A DNA stretch of 64,000 bases from Nonlabens sp. MB-3u-79 (GCF_002831625.1 NZ_CP025116.1:310001-374000), one strand, 5' to 3'. Positions 8,523 through 17,000 are shown, counted from the stretch's first letter. Numbers and translations: made by a program. Notes: generated by a model not told the origin, from the sequence alone.

Positions 8523-8915
8523 ATGAGACTCCGAATAGTAATGCTCATCTTTTTTACCGCCGTTATTCTAGGTTGCTCAAATAATGAAGAAGAAACAACT
8601 GCAGATTTAGAACTATACAACGACGGCACTATAAAAATATACTTGCTCAACATTACCGACAGCAGGTGTCCTAGTGACGCCATTTGTGTATGGCAGGGAA
8701 ATGCCGAAGTCTTTTTAAGAATAGAAGACCCTACTACTTCCATAAATTATTCTCTGAACACTGCAGGGATCAACAACCCAAGCTTATCAGTATCTTATCC
8801 CAATGAAATTAACCTTCTCCAAAAGAATATTGTTTTGCAGGACGTGCAACCTGTGCCCCTTTCTAATACCACTTATCTGCTAAGTGATTACACAGTGACT
8901 CTTGATGTGAATTAA
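8523..8915 (+). CDS. Small secreted lipoprotein with a paired-cysteine motif
   Basis: From the ATG at 8523 the protein is 130 residues with a lipoprotein signal peptide ('IVMLIFFTAVILGC', lipobox LGC). A longer in-frame extension back to 8430 lacks any signal and is rejected. The mature part is a small beta-rich domain carrying 'DSRCPSDAICVWQGNAEV', a motif I have seen in uncharacterised Bacteroidota lipoproteins; its two cysteines could form a disulfide. Likely anchored in the periplasm or outer membrane. Function unknown. It stands alone between recR and the DUF1599 gene. Confidence 0.7.
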   Translation: MRLRIVMLIFFTAVILGCSNNEEETTADLELYNDGTIKIYLLNITDSRCPSDAICVWQGNAEVFLRIEDPTTSINYSLNTAGINNPSLSVSYPNEINLLQKNIVLQDVQPVPLSNTTYLLSDYTVTLDVN

Positions 8916-9183
8916 GAGGTGTTTTGATTATTCCAACCAAATCCAATTTTAACAAGAATGACAGACGAGACTGTCTTTACTCTTGTGCAAACACCCTTTG
9001 TCCTGCGTACATTTCTCGCAAGTGAATAATTAAGAGTAGGCTGTTAGATTTGTTTATATCAACTATATCTTTCAACCGTGAGAACATTTAAATATTATAT
9101 AAATACAATACGAACACGTCTAATATTTTAGATCAATTCTCAAAAGAAGTTCCATAGCAATCGCTACCGCAATTTTACGATAT

Positions 9184-9723
9184 TTAAGCTTTGCTCAAAT
9201 GAATCATCGCAAAAACGGCGTAATTGATCATGTCTTGGTAATTCGCATCTATTCCTTCTGAGACTAGTGTCGCGCCTTTGTTATCCTCAATTTGTTTTAC
9301 TCGTAGTAATTTTTGAAGAATTAAATCGGTTAAGGAGCTTACTCGCATATCTCTCCACGCCTCACCATAATCATGGTTTTTATCCATCATGAGTTGTTTA
9401 GTAACCGCCACATGATCATCGTACTGTTCCAGCGATTCTTCTAAAGATAAATCAGGTTGCTCTGACACTCCTTTATCTAATTGAATAAGCGCCATAATAG
9501 AATAATTGATGATCCCAATGAACTCGCTTTCTTGTCCTTCGTCTACTTTTGATTCGGCAAGAGTTTGTAAACCTCTTATGCGTTGTGCTTTGATAAAGAT
9601 CTGATCGGTAAGTGATGGCAAACGCAATATGCGCCATGCGCTACCATAATCCTTCATTTTTTTAGAAAACAAATCACGACATTGTGTGATTACGGCATCA
9701 TATTGCTGGCTGGTTTGCGACAT
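9184..9723 (-). CDS. DUF1599 domain protein (nucleotide-modification-associated domain type)
   Basis: A 179-residue protein with two copies of the same motif: 'KKMKDYGSAWRILRLPSLTD' near the N-terminus and KNHDYGEAWRDMRVSSLTD near the middle, each followed by helices containing K..R and Asp/Asn positions. This is the DUF1599 duplication; the domain has also been described as nucleotide-modification associated. I choose the ATG at 9723 (MSQTSQQYD), because family members begin just before QYD; an upstream ATG at 9765 adds 14 unrelated residues. Biochemical role unknown. Divergent from folP. Confidence 0.8.
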   Translation of the reverse strand: MSQTSQQYDAVITQCRDLFSKKMKDYGSAWRILRLPSLTDQIFIKAQRIRGLQTLAESKVDEGQESEFIGIINYSIMALIQLDKGVSEQPDLSLEESLEQYDDHVAVTKQLMMDKNHDYGEAWRDMRVSSLTDLILQKLLRVKQIEDNKGATLVSEGIDANYQDMINYAVFAMIHLSKA

Positions 9724-9941
9724 AAGGGCTATAAATTTTGCGTAAATTTCGCCTTTAAAACTCAATAATCCCCATTGAAGTGATTTATACTTTTACTATT
9801 TGCTAAAAAAGGAACCTTTTTCGCCGCTTTTTTGTCATTTATAAAACTCATAGCGGTGCTATGCTTATTTAAAAAGACTTCAAATGAACAAAAAATGTTT
9901 AATTTTCGCTTTCCTATTAAAAGAATAAATCCCTTCATTTC

Positions 9942-10772
9942 ATGGCAACTATAAATTGTGCAGGCGCACTTATCGACCTTTCTACCCCTCATGTGATGGG
10001 CATTGTCAACTGTACTCCCGACTCTTTTTACGATGGTGGAAAGCTTAAAAACGATGCCGCTATTTTGAACCAAGTAGAAAAAATGCTGGAAGATGGCGCC
10101 ACATTTATAGATGTAGGTGGTTACAGCTCTAGACCTGACGGTACTGATATTTCTGTGAATGAAGAGTTGTCCAGAGTGTTACCCGTTCTTGATTTGATTA
10201 CTTCTCGTTTTAAGGTTAAAGGTTTGAGTTGTGACAGCTTTCGCGAAAGCGTTATAGAAAAAGCTCTTCAACACGGTGCCAGTATCGTAAACGATATAAG
10301 CGCCGGTCTTTTATCGGAACCAATGCTTCAAACAGTGGGAAATGCAAAAGTTCCTTACATCATGATGCATATGCGTGGCACACCACAAACCATGAAAGCC
10401 ATGACTAGTTATGAAAATATGACCGTAGAAATCAATCATTATTTTTCGGAGCGTATTGCTGCTGCAAGAGCTTGCGGCATCAACGACATTATCATTGATC
10501 CAGGTTTTGGCTTTGCAAAAACTCGTGAACAGAATTTTAAACTCTTATCTGATCTCGAGCTGTTACACGCACATCAAGTGCCTATTCTCGCAGGAGTCTC
10601 TCGTAAATCTATGATTTATAAAACCTTGGACATTACGGCACAAGAAGCCTTAAACGGCACCACAGCACTTCACATGGCTTGTTTACTAAAAGGTGCTAAA
10701 ATCTTACGAGTTCACGATGTAAAAGAAGCTGTGGAAACTATACAACTGTATAAGGAGATACCGATAAATTAA
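9942..10772 (+). CDS. folP: Dihydropteroate synthase
   Basis: Joins 6-hydroxymethyl-7,8-dihydropterin diphosphate with p-aminobenzoate in folate synthesis; the sulfonamide target. A 276-residue TIM barrel with the signatures HVMGIVNCTPDSFYDGG, 'IDVGGYSSRPDG', VNDISAG, DIIIDPGFGFAKTREQN, and 'LAGVSRKSMI' with the conserved Arg/Lys. It opens a three-gene plus-strand run with cdaA (15 bases later) and the DUF3667 gene. The palindrome at 10237 encodes SFRES between the conserved Asp of the DTxK-like segment and VND, at the normal family length. Confidence 0.97.
   Translation: MATINCAGALIDLSTPHVMGIVNCTPDSFYDGGKLKNDAAILNQVEKMLEDGATFIDVGGYSSRPDGTDISVNEELSRVLPVLDLITSRFKVKGLSCDSFRESVIEKALQHGASIVNDISAGLLSEPMLQTVGNAKVPYIMMHMRGTPQTMKAMTSYENMTVEINHYFSERIAAARACGINDIIIDPGFGFAKTREQNFKLLSDLELLHAHQVPILAGVSRKSMIYKTLDITAQEALNGTTALHMACLLKGAKILRVHDVKEAVETIQLYKEIPIN
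10237..10250. repeat. Dispersed palindrome, copy 3 (in folP)
   Basis: Exact GCTTTCGCGAAAGC read in frame as SFRES. The distance between the flanking conserved Asp and VNDI matches the E. coli enzyme as I recall it, so no extra residues appear to have been inserted. Confidence 0.9.
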
Positions 10773-10787
10773 TTCTATTTTAGCTAC

Positions 10788-11564
10788 ATGGAACTTCCAG
10801 GATTTAGAATAATAGATTTAATAGACATATTGCTGGTCGCAGCAGTAGTTTTCTACCTCTACCGATTAGTTAAAGGAACTGCGGCGCTCAATATTTTTAT
10901 AGGAATTTTTATCATCTACTTGATTTACCAACTGACTGTTTTTATGAAAATGGAAATGTTAAGCCAGGCTTTAGGCGCGGTTACTGGTGCTGGAGTAGTG
11001 GCCTTGATTGTCGTTTTCCAACAAGAAATAAGGCGCTTCTTATTGATGTTGGGTTCCACACAATTTACCTCTCGAAAACGGTTTTTTAAACAGTTGCGTA
11101 TTTTTCAAGAAGAGCAGGATAACAACCATATAGTGGTTAATGAAATAGTAAAAGCTTGTGAGAAAATGAGCCTTACTAAAACAGGCGCTTTGATAGGTAT
11201 TAAAAGAGATGGTTCTTTAGAATTTGTAAAAAACACTGGCGATCAACAGGATATTTTAGTCAACTCTTCTATCATACAAAGTATCTTTTATAAAAACAGC
11301 ACCCTTCATGATGGAGCTGTGATCATAGAAGGAAACAAAATTACAGCGACTCGTGTTATTCTACCAGTTTCTGAAAACAGAAAAATACCTCAGCGTTTTG
11401 GCTTGCGACACAGAGCAGCTTTAGGCCTTACAGAACGCAGCAGCGCTATTGCGTTGATCGTAAGTGAAGAGACAGGACAAATCTCTTTAGTTCACGAAGG
11501 CGAGTTTGAAACCTTTACAGACACCAAACAACTTGCTGCCAAAATAAAATCCCATCTCGCTTAA
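10788..11564 (+). CDS. cdaA: Diadenylate cyclase CdaA
   Basis: Membrane-bound enzyme making the second messenger c-di-AMP from two ATP, which controls potassium and osmotic balance and cell-wall homeostasis. The 258-residue protein has about three N-terminal membrane segments (residues 10-70) and then the DAC domain with both catalytic motifs: DGA (175-177, in 'LHDGAVII') and RHR (207-209, in GLRHRAALGLTE). No CdaR or GlmM is adjacent; the neighbours are folP upstream and a DUF3667 membrane protein whose ATG overlaps this stop by one base (TAATG), indicating translational coupling. Confidence 0.95.
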   Translation: MELPGFRIIDLIDILLVAAVVFYLYRLVKGTAALNIFIGIFIIYLIYQLTVFMKMEMLSQALGAVTGAGVVALIVVFQQEIRRFLLMLGSTQFTSRKRFFKQLRIFQEEQDNNHIVVNEIVKACEKMSLTKTGALIGIKRDGSLEFVKNTGDQQDILVNSSIIQSIFYKNSTLHDGAVIIEGNKITATRVILPVSENRKIPQRFGLRHRAALGLTERSSAIALIVSEETGQISLVHEGEFETFTDTKQLAAKIKSHLA

Positions 11565-12382
11565 TGGAACGCCATTGTAAAAACTGTAGTGAATTGATTT
11601 ATGCTGGAAAGAATTTCTGTTCTGGCTGCGGCGCAAAATGGCTGGAGAATCGCATAACGATCAAACAGGTAACTCGAGACTTTAGTGATCTATACTTAGG
11701 AATAGATACTAAATTTGCACGTACACTTATAGACCTTTTTAACCGACCCGAAGCCGTAATTACAGGTTATATGAATGGGCGTCGTGTTAATTATATGGAC
11801 GCCATGCGCTATTTATTATTAGCTCTATTCGTGACAGGTATCTATACTTTTGTTCTTAAAAACACAGGTGCTTTTGATAATATTATCGCTTCTCAAGAAG
11901 CTGCATATGAGCAGTTGAACTACAGTGATGAGCAACTAGCAATGACTAAAAAGTTCAATGAGGAATACGGTCAATATTTCTTTGATTTCCAAGGATTCTT
12001 TTTATTGCTGACCATTCCGTTTTTGGCATTAGCTGCTAGAATTACCTTTTGGGGCAAGACGTATTTTAATTTTACAGAGCAAATGGTGTTCTATATGTAT
12101 ACCTATGGGCAATCTGTTATTGTAACCACGCCATTTACTATACTTATCATTTTGATATTCCCTAAGGCTGTTCTGTATTTAGGATTTGTAAGTTTCCCAT
12201 TGATATACCTCTATAACATGTATTGTTATAAAAGGTGTTTTAAGCTAGACATTAAGACTACAATTTTAAAAACGTTGATTTCGTTTTTTGTTATATTGGG
12301 TTTATTTATGGCTATAATTTTTGTAGGTTTTATTATAGGAATTATAATTGGCATACTACTTAAAGCAACAGGACTTATTTAA
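11564..12382 (+). CDS. DUF3667 membrane protein with N-terminal zinc ribbon
   Basis: A 272-residue Bacteroidota-specific membrane protein. The N-terminus holds a zinc ribbon, CKNCSELIYAGKNFCSGCG, then an amphipathic segment with 'FARTLIDLFNRPEAVITGYMNGRR', the DUF3667 hallmark, and four to five hydrophobic helices; the last is very Ile/Gly-rich. Its start overlaps the cdaA stop by one base, so it is probably made together with the cyclase; a role in the c-di-AMP or osmotic response is only inferred from that coupling. Its 3' end overlaps the convergent ABC transporter gene by four bases. Confidence 0.8.
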   Translation: MERHCKNCSELIYAGKNFCSGCGAKWLENRITIKQVTRDFSDLYLGIDTKFARTLIDLFNRPEAVITGYMNGRRVNYMDAMRYLLLALFVTGIYTFVLKNTGAFDNIIASQEAAYEQLNYSDEQLAMTKKFNEEYGQYFFDFQGFFLLLTIPFLALAARITFWGKTYFNFTEQMVFYMYTYGQSVIVTTPFTILIILIFPKAVLYLGFVSFPLIYLYNMYCYKRCFKLDIKTTILKTLISFFVILGLFMAIIFVGFIIGIIIGILLKATGLI

Positions 12383-14184
12383 GCCACCTCTTGCTTTAAA
12401 AACTGCACCTCGTATAGATTTTTATAATACCCATTTTCTTTTTCAAGAAGCTCATTGTGCGTGCCCATTTCTACGATCTCCCCTGCGTCCAACACAATAA
12501 TTTTATCTGCTTTTTTTATGGTTGCCAGTCGGTGAGCGATAACTATGGAGGTACGTCCTTCGGTAATGATATCGGTAGCATCTTGGATCAATTGCTCACT
12601 ATAAGAGTCTACAGAACTTGTGGCTTCATCAAGAATTAAAACGCTAGGATTAGACACATAAGCTCTTAGAAAAGCAATCAACTGACGCTGTCCAGAACTC
12701 AACATCACTCCTCGTTCCTTCACGTTGTATTGATAGCCATTAGGCAAGGTCATGATAAATTTATGAACCCCTATTTTCTTTGCAGCTTGTATCACATCTT
12801 CTTCCGTTATTTCTGGATTTTGAAGTGTAATATTGTTTAAAACAGTATCTGCAAACAAGAAAACGTCTTGCAGCACCACAGCTATTTGTGACCTGAGTGA
12901 TGCTAATTGGTACGCTTTCGCGGAAGCGGAATCAATTAAAATCTCTCCACTGTTAATTTCATAGAAACGAGATAACAAATTGATGATCGTAGATTTCCCT
13001 GCTCCAGTGGCGCCGACTATAGCGACCGTTTCTCCTGCAGCTACATTAAAACTCAGGTTTTTCAAGACCAACTCATTTTCTACATAACCAAAATCTACAT
13101 TTTTAAATTCGATGTTCCCTTGAAGATCTGAAGCGATCAATTCCCCATTATCTTCTATTTGAGATGTGGTATCCAAGATTCCAAAAACACGATTTGCAGC
13201 CACCATTCCCATTTGTAGGGTATTGAATTTATCGGCAATCTGTCGTAAAGGTCTAAAAAGCTTTTGAGAAAGATCAATAAACATCACGATGGTACCTATC
13301 TCTATCATTTTCACTTCAGCACCTATATTCATCACCACACCTATATATACGATAAGACCAATGGTGATACTAGAAGCCATCTCTGCAATAGGAAAGAAAA
13401 TGGAGTTGTACCAAACCGTCTTTACCCAGGCAACTCTATGTTTGTTATTGATCTCTTTAAACTGCTCGTACTCCACTTTTTCACGGTTGAAGATTTGTAC
13501 AATCTTCATTCCCGTCACTCGTTCTTGAACAAAAGAATTGAGATTACTTACTTGACTGCGCACTTCCTCAAAGGCTACTTTCATTGCTTTTTGAAAAACT
13601 CTAGTAGCATAAAGAATGAACGGCATAACAATCAATGCTATCAACGTGAGTGTCCAACTAGAATAAGCCATAAAAATAAGGACAACTACCATTTTTAATA
13701 AGTCTGAGATGATCACAAATAGTCCCTGAGAAAAAATACTAGCAATAGTTTCAATATCACTCACCGCTCTAGTCACTAATTTCCCTACAGCACTTTTATC
13801 AAAATACTGCATTTTGAACCCCATCATGTGATTGAAAAGCTTCAACCTTAAATCTCTAATCACTTGCTGTCCCAACCAGTTAGCATAATAGATAAAACTG
13901 AGTTGTAAAAGCACTTCTGCTACAAGAACTGCAATCATCAATACCATGAGCCCTATAAAACCGCCATATTCTATACCCATAATGGTGTTGAGCCCATCAA
14001 ATTCTCTCGTGATAATGTGATTATCTATTGCAACCTTAATTAAATAAGGCATTCCTATGGCAACAATAGCTATCAAAATGGCACTAAGGGCCACAAAGTA
14101 ATAGGTAAGTCGGTAGGGTCTTGTAAAAGACAGTAGCCTTTTAAAAACCCCTAAGTTAAAAGCGTTACCTGAAGTTGATGCCAT
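12379..14184 (-). CDS. ABC exporter half-transporter (MsbA-like), membrane plus ATPase
   Basis: A 601-residue fused permease-ATPase that would work as a homodimer exporting lipids, peptides or drugs. About six membrane helices in residues 20-320 are followed by the nucleotide-binding domain: Walker A GATGAGKST (near 390), Q-loop 'VVLQDVFLF', signature LSSGQRQ (near 497), Walker B 'VLILDEAT' (near 515), and the H-loop in IVIAHRLATI. Third gene of the truA transcript (one base after its neighbour). The degenerate palindrome at 12913 replaces residues just before 'YQLASLRSQ' without changing the family length. Substrate unknown. Confidence 0.93.
   Translation of the reverse strand: MASTSGNAFNLGVFKRLLSFTRPYRLTYYFVALSAILIAIVAIGMPYLIKVAIDNHIITREFDGLNTIMGIEYGGFIGLMVLMIAVLVAEVLLQLSFIYYANWLGQQVIRDLRLKLFNHMMGFKMQYFDKSAVGKLVTRAVSDIETIASIFSQGLFVIISDLLKMVVVLIFMAYSSWTLTLIALIVMPFILYATRVFQKAMKVAFEEVRSQVSNLNSFVQERVTGMKIVQIFNREKVEYEQFKEINNKHRVAWVKTVWYNSIFFPIAEMASSITIGLIVYIGVVMNIGAEVKMIEIGTIVMFIDLSQKLFRPLRQIADKFNTLQMGMVAANRVFGILDTTSQIEDNGELIASDLQGNIEFKNVDFGYVENELVLKNLSFNVAAGETVAIVGATGAGKSTIINLLSRFYEINSGEILIDSASAKAYQLASLRSQIAVVLQDVFLFADTVLNNITLQNPEITEEDVIQAAKKIGVHKFIMTLPNGYQYNVKERGVMLSSGQRQLIAFLRAYVSNPSVLILDEATSSVDSYSEQLIQDATDIITEGRTSIVIAHRLATIKKADKIIVLDAGEIVEMGTHNELLEKENGYYKNLYEVQFLKQEVA
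12913..12928. repeat. Dispersed palindrome, one-mismatch copy (in ABC gene)
   Basis: CGCTTTCGCGGAAGCG differs from the consensus palindrome at one base. Read on the minus strand as SASAKA between the ATPase beta-strand and the LASLRSQ segment. Confidence 0.75.
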
Positions 14185-14185
14185 A

Positions 14186-14650
14186 TTATTTTAATAAATG
14201 CGCGATTTTTAAACGCAATTCTTCTTCTTTTTGAGTGCCGATAACATACTGCTTATCGGCAGTTTTGATATGTATTCCCTTAGAACCTCTAACATTGTAA
14301 ATCGTCCCATAACTGGTCCATATTCTAATCCCCCAACCGCCTACAAATCCATAATCGACAATTTGTGCTTGTTGTAAACCATCCCAAAAAAATTCTCTTT
14401 TTAAAAATGGAAAAAAGGAAACCCTTATTTTCTCATCAGTGATGGTTGTGGTCATTTTAGATGTTAAAAATAAAACCAAAATACCTACGACTAGGACACT
14501 TGTGATAATTTTATCAATAGTCCATTGATCTACAAAACTTTCTGACCAATTAAAAAAGGATACTGGAATCAACAATAGACCTAGAACAATTATCCAAAGC
14601 CACCACTGGTCAAATTTTTGAGTTTCTTGAAATAGGATCTTATCTTTCAT
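14186..14650 (-). CDS. Two-helix membrane protein of unknown function
   Basis: A 154-residue protein with two membrane segments close together (about residues 15-33 and 48-66), then a soluble C-terminal domain of about 85 residues rich in strands ('TTTITDEKIRVSFFPFLKRE', VRGSKGIHIKTADKQYVIG). This resembles small PH-like membrane proteins of Bacteroidota, but I do not assign a family. Its ATG overlaps the truA stop by four bases (ATGA) and the ABC exporter follows one base later, so the three genes form an operon. Confidence 0.75.
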   Translation of the reverse strand: MKDKILFQETQKFDQWWLWIIVLGLLLIPVSFFNWSESFVDQWTIDKIITSVLVVGILVLFLTSKMTTTITDEKIRVSFFPFLKREFFWDGLQQAQIVDYGFVGGWGIRIWTSYGTIYNVRGSKGIHIKTADKQYVIGTQKEEELRLKIAHLLK

Positions 14651-15402
14651 AAAAACAGCTCTTTAGGATAATGGATTTGTGTCAAAAACAAGCCTTCAGC
14701 AGGAGCACTTGCACCGGCTTGACCTCGGTCTTTTGACTCAATAATTTTATGCATGTCTTCTACAGTCTTTTTACCATAGCCTATATCTAATAAAGTCCCT
14801 ACAATTGCCCTTACCATGTTGCGTAAGAATCGGTTTGCTGTGATATGAAAAATTACTTTATGCTCTTGGAATTCAAAATGAGCTTCGGTAAGATCACATA
14901 TAAAAGTTTTTACATCTGTATTGGTCCTAGAAAAACATTCAAAATCTTTGTATTGAGGTAGGATTGCAGCAGCTTGTTGCATCAGTTCAAAGTCTGGCTT
15001 TCTAAAAAGCACGTATGCCTGGCGCACTTGAAACGGATCTGGTCGCAATAAAAAATGATATTCGTAAGAACGCTTATAGGCATGAAAACGAGCATGAGCA
15101 TTCTCAGTGACAGGTTTGATATTGTATACGGCGATATCTTTAGGTATCCATCTGTTCAATCGGTACACTAAATGTTTTAAATCTATTTCACCTGCAACAT
15201 CAAAATGAGCAATCATACAGGCTGCATGAACTCCAGCATCAGTTCTTCCAGCACCTTGAACGACTATTTTTTCACGTAACATTTTTTGCAAGCCATCTTC
15301 CAGTACTTCTTGCACAGAAATACTTTGCGGCTGTCTCTGCCATCCATGATAGGCAGTACCGTCGTAAGCCAGCTCTATAAAATATCTTGATTTTTCTTGC
15401 AT
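14647..15402 (-). CDS. truA: tRNA pseudouridine(38-40) synthase TruA
   Basis: Converts uridines 38-40 in the tRNA anticodon arm to pseudouridine. The motif GAGRTDAGVHA carries the catalytic aspartate (near residue 53), and RNRFLRNMVR-like sequence 'TANRFLRNMVRAIVGTLLDIG' sits in the C-terminal half. I choose the ATG at 15402 (MQEKSRYFIELAYDGT), because family members begin just before RYFIELAYDG and because a TATCTTTG promoter box lies 6 bases upstream. A start at 15453 would put that box inside the gene. First gene of the operon with the two-helix protein and the ABC exporter. Confidence 0.95.
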   Translation of the reverse strand: MQEKSRYFIELAYDGTAYHGWQRQPQSISVQEVLEDGLQKMLREKIVVQGAGRTDAGVHAACMIAHFDVAGEIDLKHLVYRLNRWIPKDIAVYNIKPVTENAHARFHAYKRSYEYHFLLRPDPFQVRQAYVLFRKPDFELMQQAAAILPQYKDFECFSRTNTDVKTFICDLTEAHFEFQEHKVIFHITANRFLRNMVRAIVGTLLDIGYGKKTVEDMHKIIESKDRGQAGASAPAEGLFLTQIHYPKELFL

Positions 15403-15407
15403 TGGGA

Positions 15408-15415
15408 CAAAGATA
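15408..15415 (-). promoter_or_regulatory. Bacteroidota -7 promoter box of truA operon
   Basis: The minus strand reads TATCTTTG, a full TAnnTTTG match, 6 bases before the truA ATG at 15402. It decides the start choice for truA. Confidence 0.5.
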
Positions 15416-15504
15416 AGATTTAAGACCGCTGCGCTGAAAGAATATAGAATCAAGATTAATTTATGATGGAGATTTTAATGAATATCCGGTAAATTATAGC
15501 ACTG

Positions 15505-15876
15505 CGCCATATATATGGCGACAACAGGCTTTTTTGCATTCTCATATGCGGACTGAAGTCCGCACCTTTGAACCGAGCAGTCTGTTGTTATCTTAACTCA
15601 ACAACTCACAAACTCACAGCTCAAAGCTCAAAGCTCAAAGACTCATCAACTCACAGCTCACAATCTCACCATTCCAAATGCGGACTGAAGTCCGCCGCTC
15701 GGAACAAGGCCGCTTGTCGGTCGTCAGTCGTCACGAGAGTTCCCAAAGGAAACGCGAGCAGTCTGTTGTCATTTTCACTCACAAGACTCACAGCTCAAAG
15801 CTCAAAGCTCACAGACTCACAGACTCACAGCTCACCAACTCAAAAACTCACCAACTCACTGCTCACAAACTCAAAG
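15505..15876. repeat. Composite repeat: palindromes plus CTCA-rich array, two units
   Basis: This region fills the truA-phosphoesterase gap. It begins with a 16-base palindrome CGCCATATATATGGCG (15505-15520). Two units follow, each made of the hairpin GCGGACTGAAGTCCGC (15548-15563 and 15680-15695), the shared string GAGCAGTCTGTTGT, and an array of degenerate 7-8-base CTCA(A/C)AG-type repeats (about 15596-15672 and 15776-15876). The arrays leave frames open, but the predicted peptides are Ser/Thr/His low complexity with no start signal, so I do not call a gene. The GCGGACT hairpin recurs near 53881. Confidence 0.85.
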
Positions 15877-15884
15877 ACTATATT

Positions 15885-15892
15885 TACCTTTG
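15885..15892 (+). promoter_or_regulatory. Bacteroidota -7 promoter box (TACCTTTG)
   Basis: Full TAnnTTTG match ending four bases before the ATG of the phosphoesterase at 15897. It argues for a nearly leaderless transcript and for that ATG rather than the longer frame upstream. Confidence 0.5.
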
Positions 15893-15896
15893 TACC

Positions 15897-16385
15897 ATGA
15901 AAATCCTACTCCTTTCTGACACCCACAGTCACCTAGATGATTTTATAATCAAATACGTCAACCAAGCCGATGAAGTATGGCATGCTGGAGATATAGGCGA
16001 TTTAAAAGTTACCGATCAAATAGCAGCGCTAAAACCCTTAAGAGCCGTTTACGGCAATATTGATGATGACCAAGCACGAATGCAATTCCCTTTAAACAAT
16101 AGATTTAATTGTGAAGGAATGGATATTTGGATCACTCATATAGGTGGCTATCCTGGAAGGTACAACCAGCGTGTACGATCTGAGATTTACAGCAACCCAC
16201 CAGATCTATTTATTTGTGGCCACTCACATATTCTTAAAGTGATCAATGACAAAAAGATCAATTGCCTACACATGAATCCGGGGGCGATAGGAATGCACGG
16301 TTTTCATAAAAAACGCACGATGTTAAGATTTGAAATCAATGATGGAAAGATTAGTGATCTTGAAGTGGTGGAGAAAGATCGATAG
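15897..16385 (+). CDS. YfcE/MJ0936-family metallophosphoesterase
   Basis: A 162-residue calcineurin-like phosphodiesterase of the small YfcE/MJ0936 group, soluble and two-metal dependent. Metal-binding motifs: LLLSDTHSH (D-x-H), 'VWHAGDIGD' (GD), 'VYGNIDDD' (GNxD), 'WITHIGG' and FICGHSHILKV (GHSH). The start at 15897 gives MKILLLSDTH, as in the family; the frame extends far upstream through simple repeats, which is not a real N-terminus. Physiological substrate unknown. It is separated from the next gene by a degenerate palindrome and a terminator. Confidence 0.92.
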   Translation: MKILLLSDTHSHLDDFIIKYVNQADEVWHAGDIGDLKVTDQIAALKPLRAVYGNIDDDQARMQFPLNNRFNCEGMDIWITHIGGYPGRYNQRVRSEIYSNPPDLFICGHSHILKVINDKKINCLHMNPGAIGMHGFHKKRTMLRFEINDGKISDLEVVEKDR

Positions 16386-16460
16386 GTCAGCTTATGCTAT
16401 TACTCCAGTAGAAATCATTATCTATTTACTGAATTTTAATCAAAATTTAGATAAAAGTCT

Positions 16461-16476
16461 CGCTTTGGCGAAAGCG
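16461..16476. repeat. Dispersed palindrome, one-mismatch copy (intergenic)
   Basis: CGCTTTGGCGAAAGCG differs at one base from the consensus. It lies in the convergent gap after the phosphoesterase, followed by AAACA as at the 29527 copy. Confidence 0.75.
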
Positions 16477-16506
16477 AAACAGCGCAAAAAAACTCTATAA
16501 AAAACA

Positions 16507-16537
16507 AAAACCTGCAAGGTGGCGCCTCGCAGGTTTT
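16507..16537 (-). terminator. Rho-independent terminator of the DUF4293 gene
   Basis: AAAACCTGC pairs with GCAGGTTTT (nine bases), with an inner AGG/CCT pairing. On the minus strand it runs into TTTTTGTTTT. It lies 30 bases past the DUF4293 stop codon and may also stop the convergent phosphoesterase transcript. Confidence 0.8.
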
Positions 16538-16565
16538 CTCACTAATATTACTAAGATTATTCTGT

Positions 16566-16976
16566 TTATCGCAATCGATCAGCAGATTTTACGAGTTGTT
16601 CATCCTTTCTTATTGCCTTGTTAGCCAAGACGATTAAAACGATAGATAGGATAGGAATGAACATCCCAATGCCTTTCTCTGAAACCGCCGTTTCTCCAGA
16701 CATCATTAGCGATTGATATACATAAACTCCTAGTATAAAAAGATTCAATAACAAATTTAAACGGTTCACAACAGTCTGTAATTGCCTGTTTCTAAAAAGA
16801 AACACCGCGATCACGGACATTAATGCGCTTCCCATAAAGATACCAAAATACAAACTTTCATCCATACCTACAAACTCATTTCCTTCTCCATTTAAAAAAT
16901 ACTCCACAACCCAAATGAGTACGCCAGAAACCAGCGCGGCAAGAAGTAAATAAAAAGTTTGTATGCGTTGTATCAT
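16566..16976 (-). CDS. DUF4293 family membrane protein
   Basis: A 136-residue protein with four predicted membrane helices, beginning 'MIQRIQTFYLLLAALVSGVL', the characteristic start of the DUF4293 family of Bacteroidota. The family commonly sits beside rho, as here, where it is divergent from rho. The C-terminus ends in a short charged tail with 'LANKAIRKDEQLVKSADRLR'. Function unknown. A TATTTTTG box 25 bases upstream is a likely promoter. Confidence 0.88.
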   Translation of the reverse strand: MIQRIQTFYLLLAALVSGVLIWVVEYFLNGEGNEFVGMDESLYFGIFMGSALMSVIAVFLFRNRQLQTVVNRLNLLLNLFILGVYVYQSLMMSGETAVSEKGIGMFIPILSIVLIVLANKAIRKDEQLVKSADRLR

Positions 16977-17000
16977 TTCATGCTATTTTCAAAAGCAAAG

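Noticed and set aside
15568..15900. Open frame through the CTCA arrays before the phosphoesterase
   Set aside because: It encodes Ser/Thr/Leu low-complexity sequence read from simple repeats, and its start lies inside the repeat; a promoter box exists just before the phosphoesterase ATG instead.
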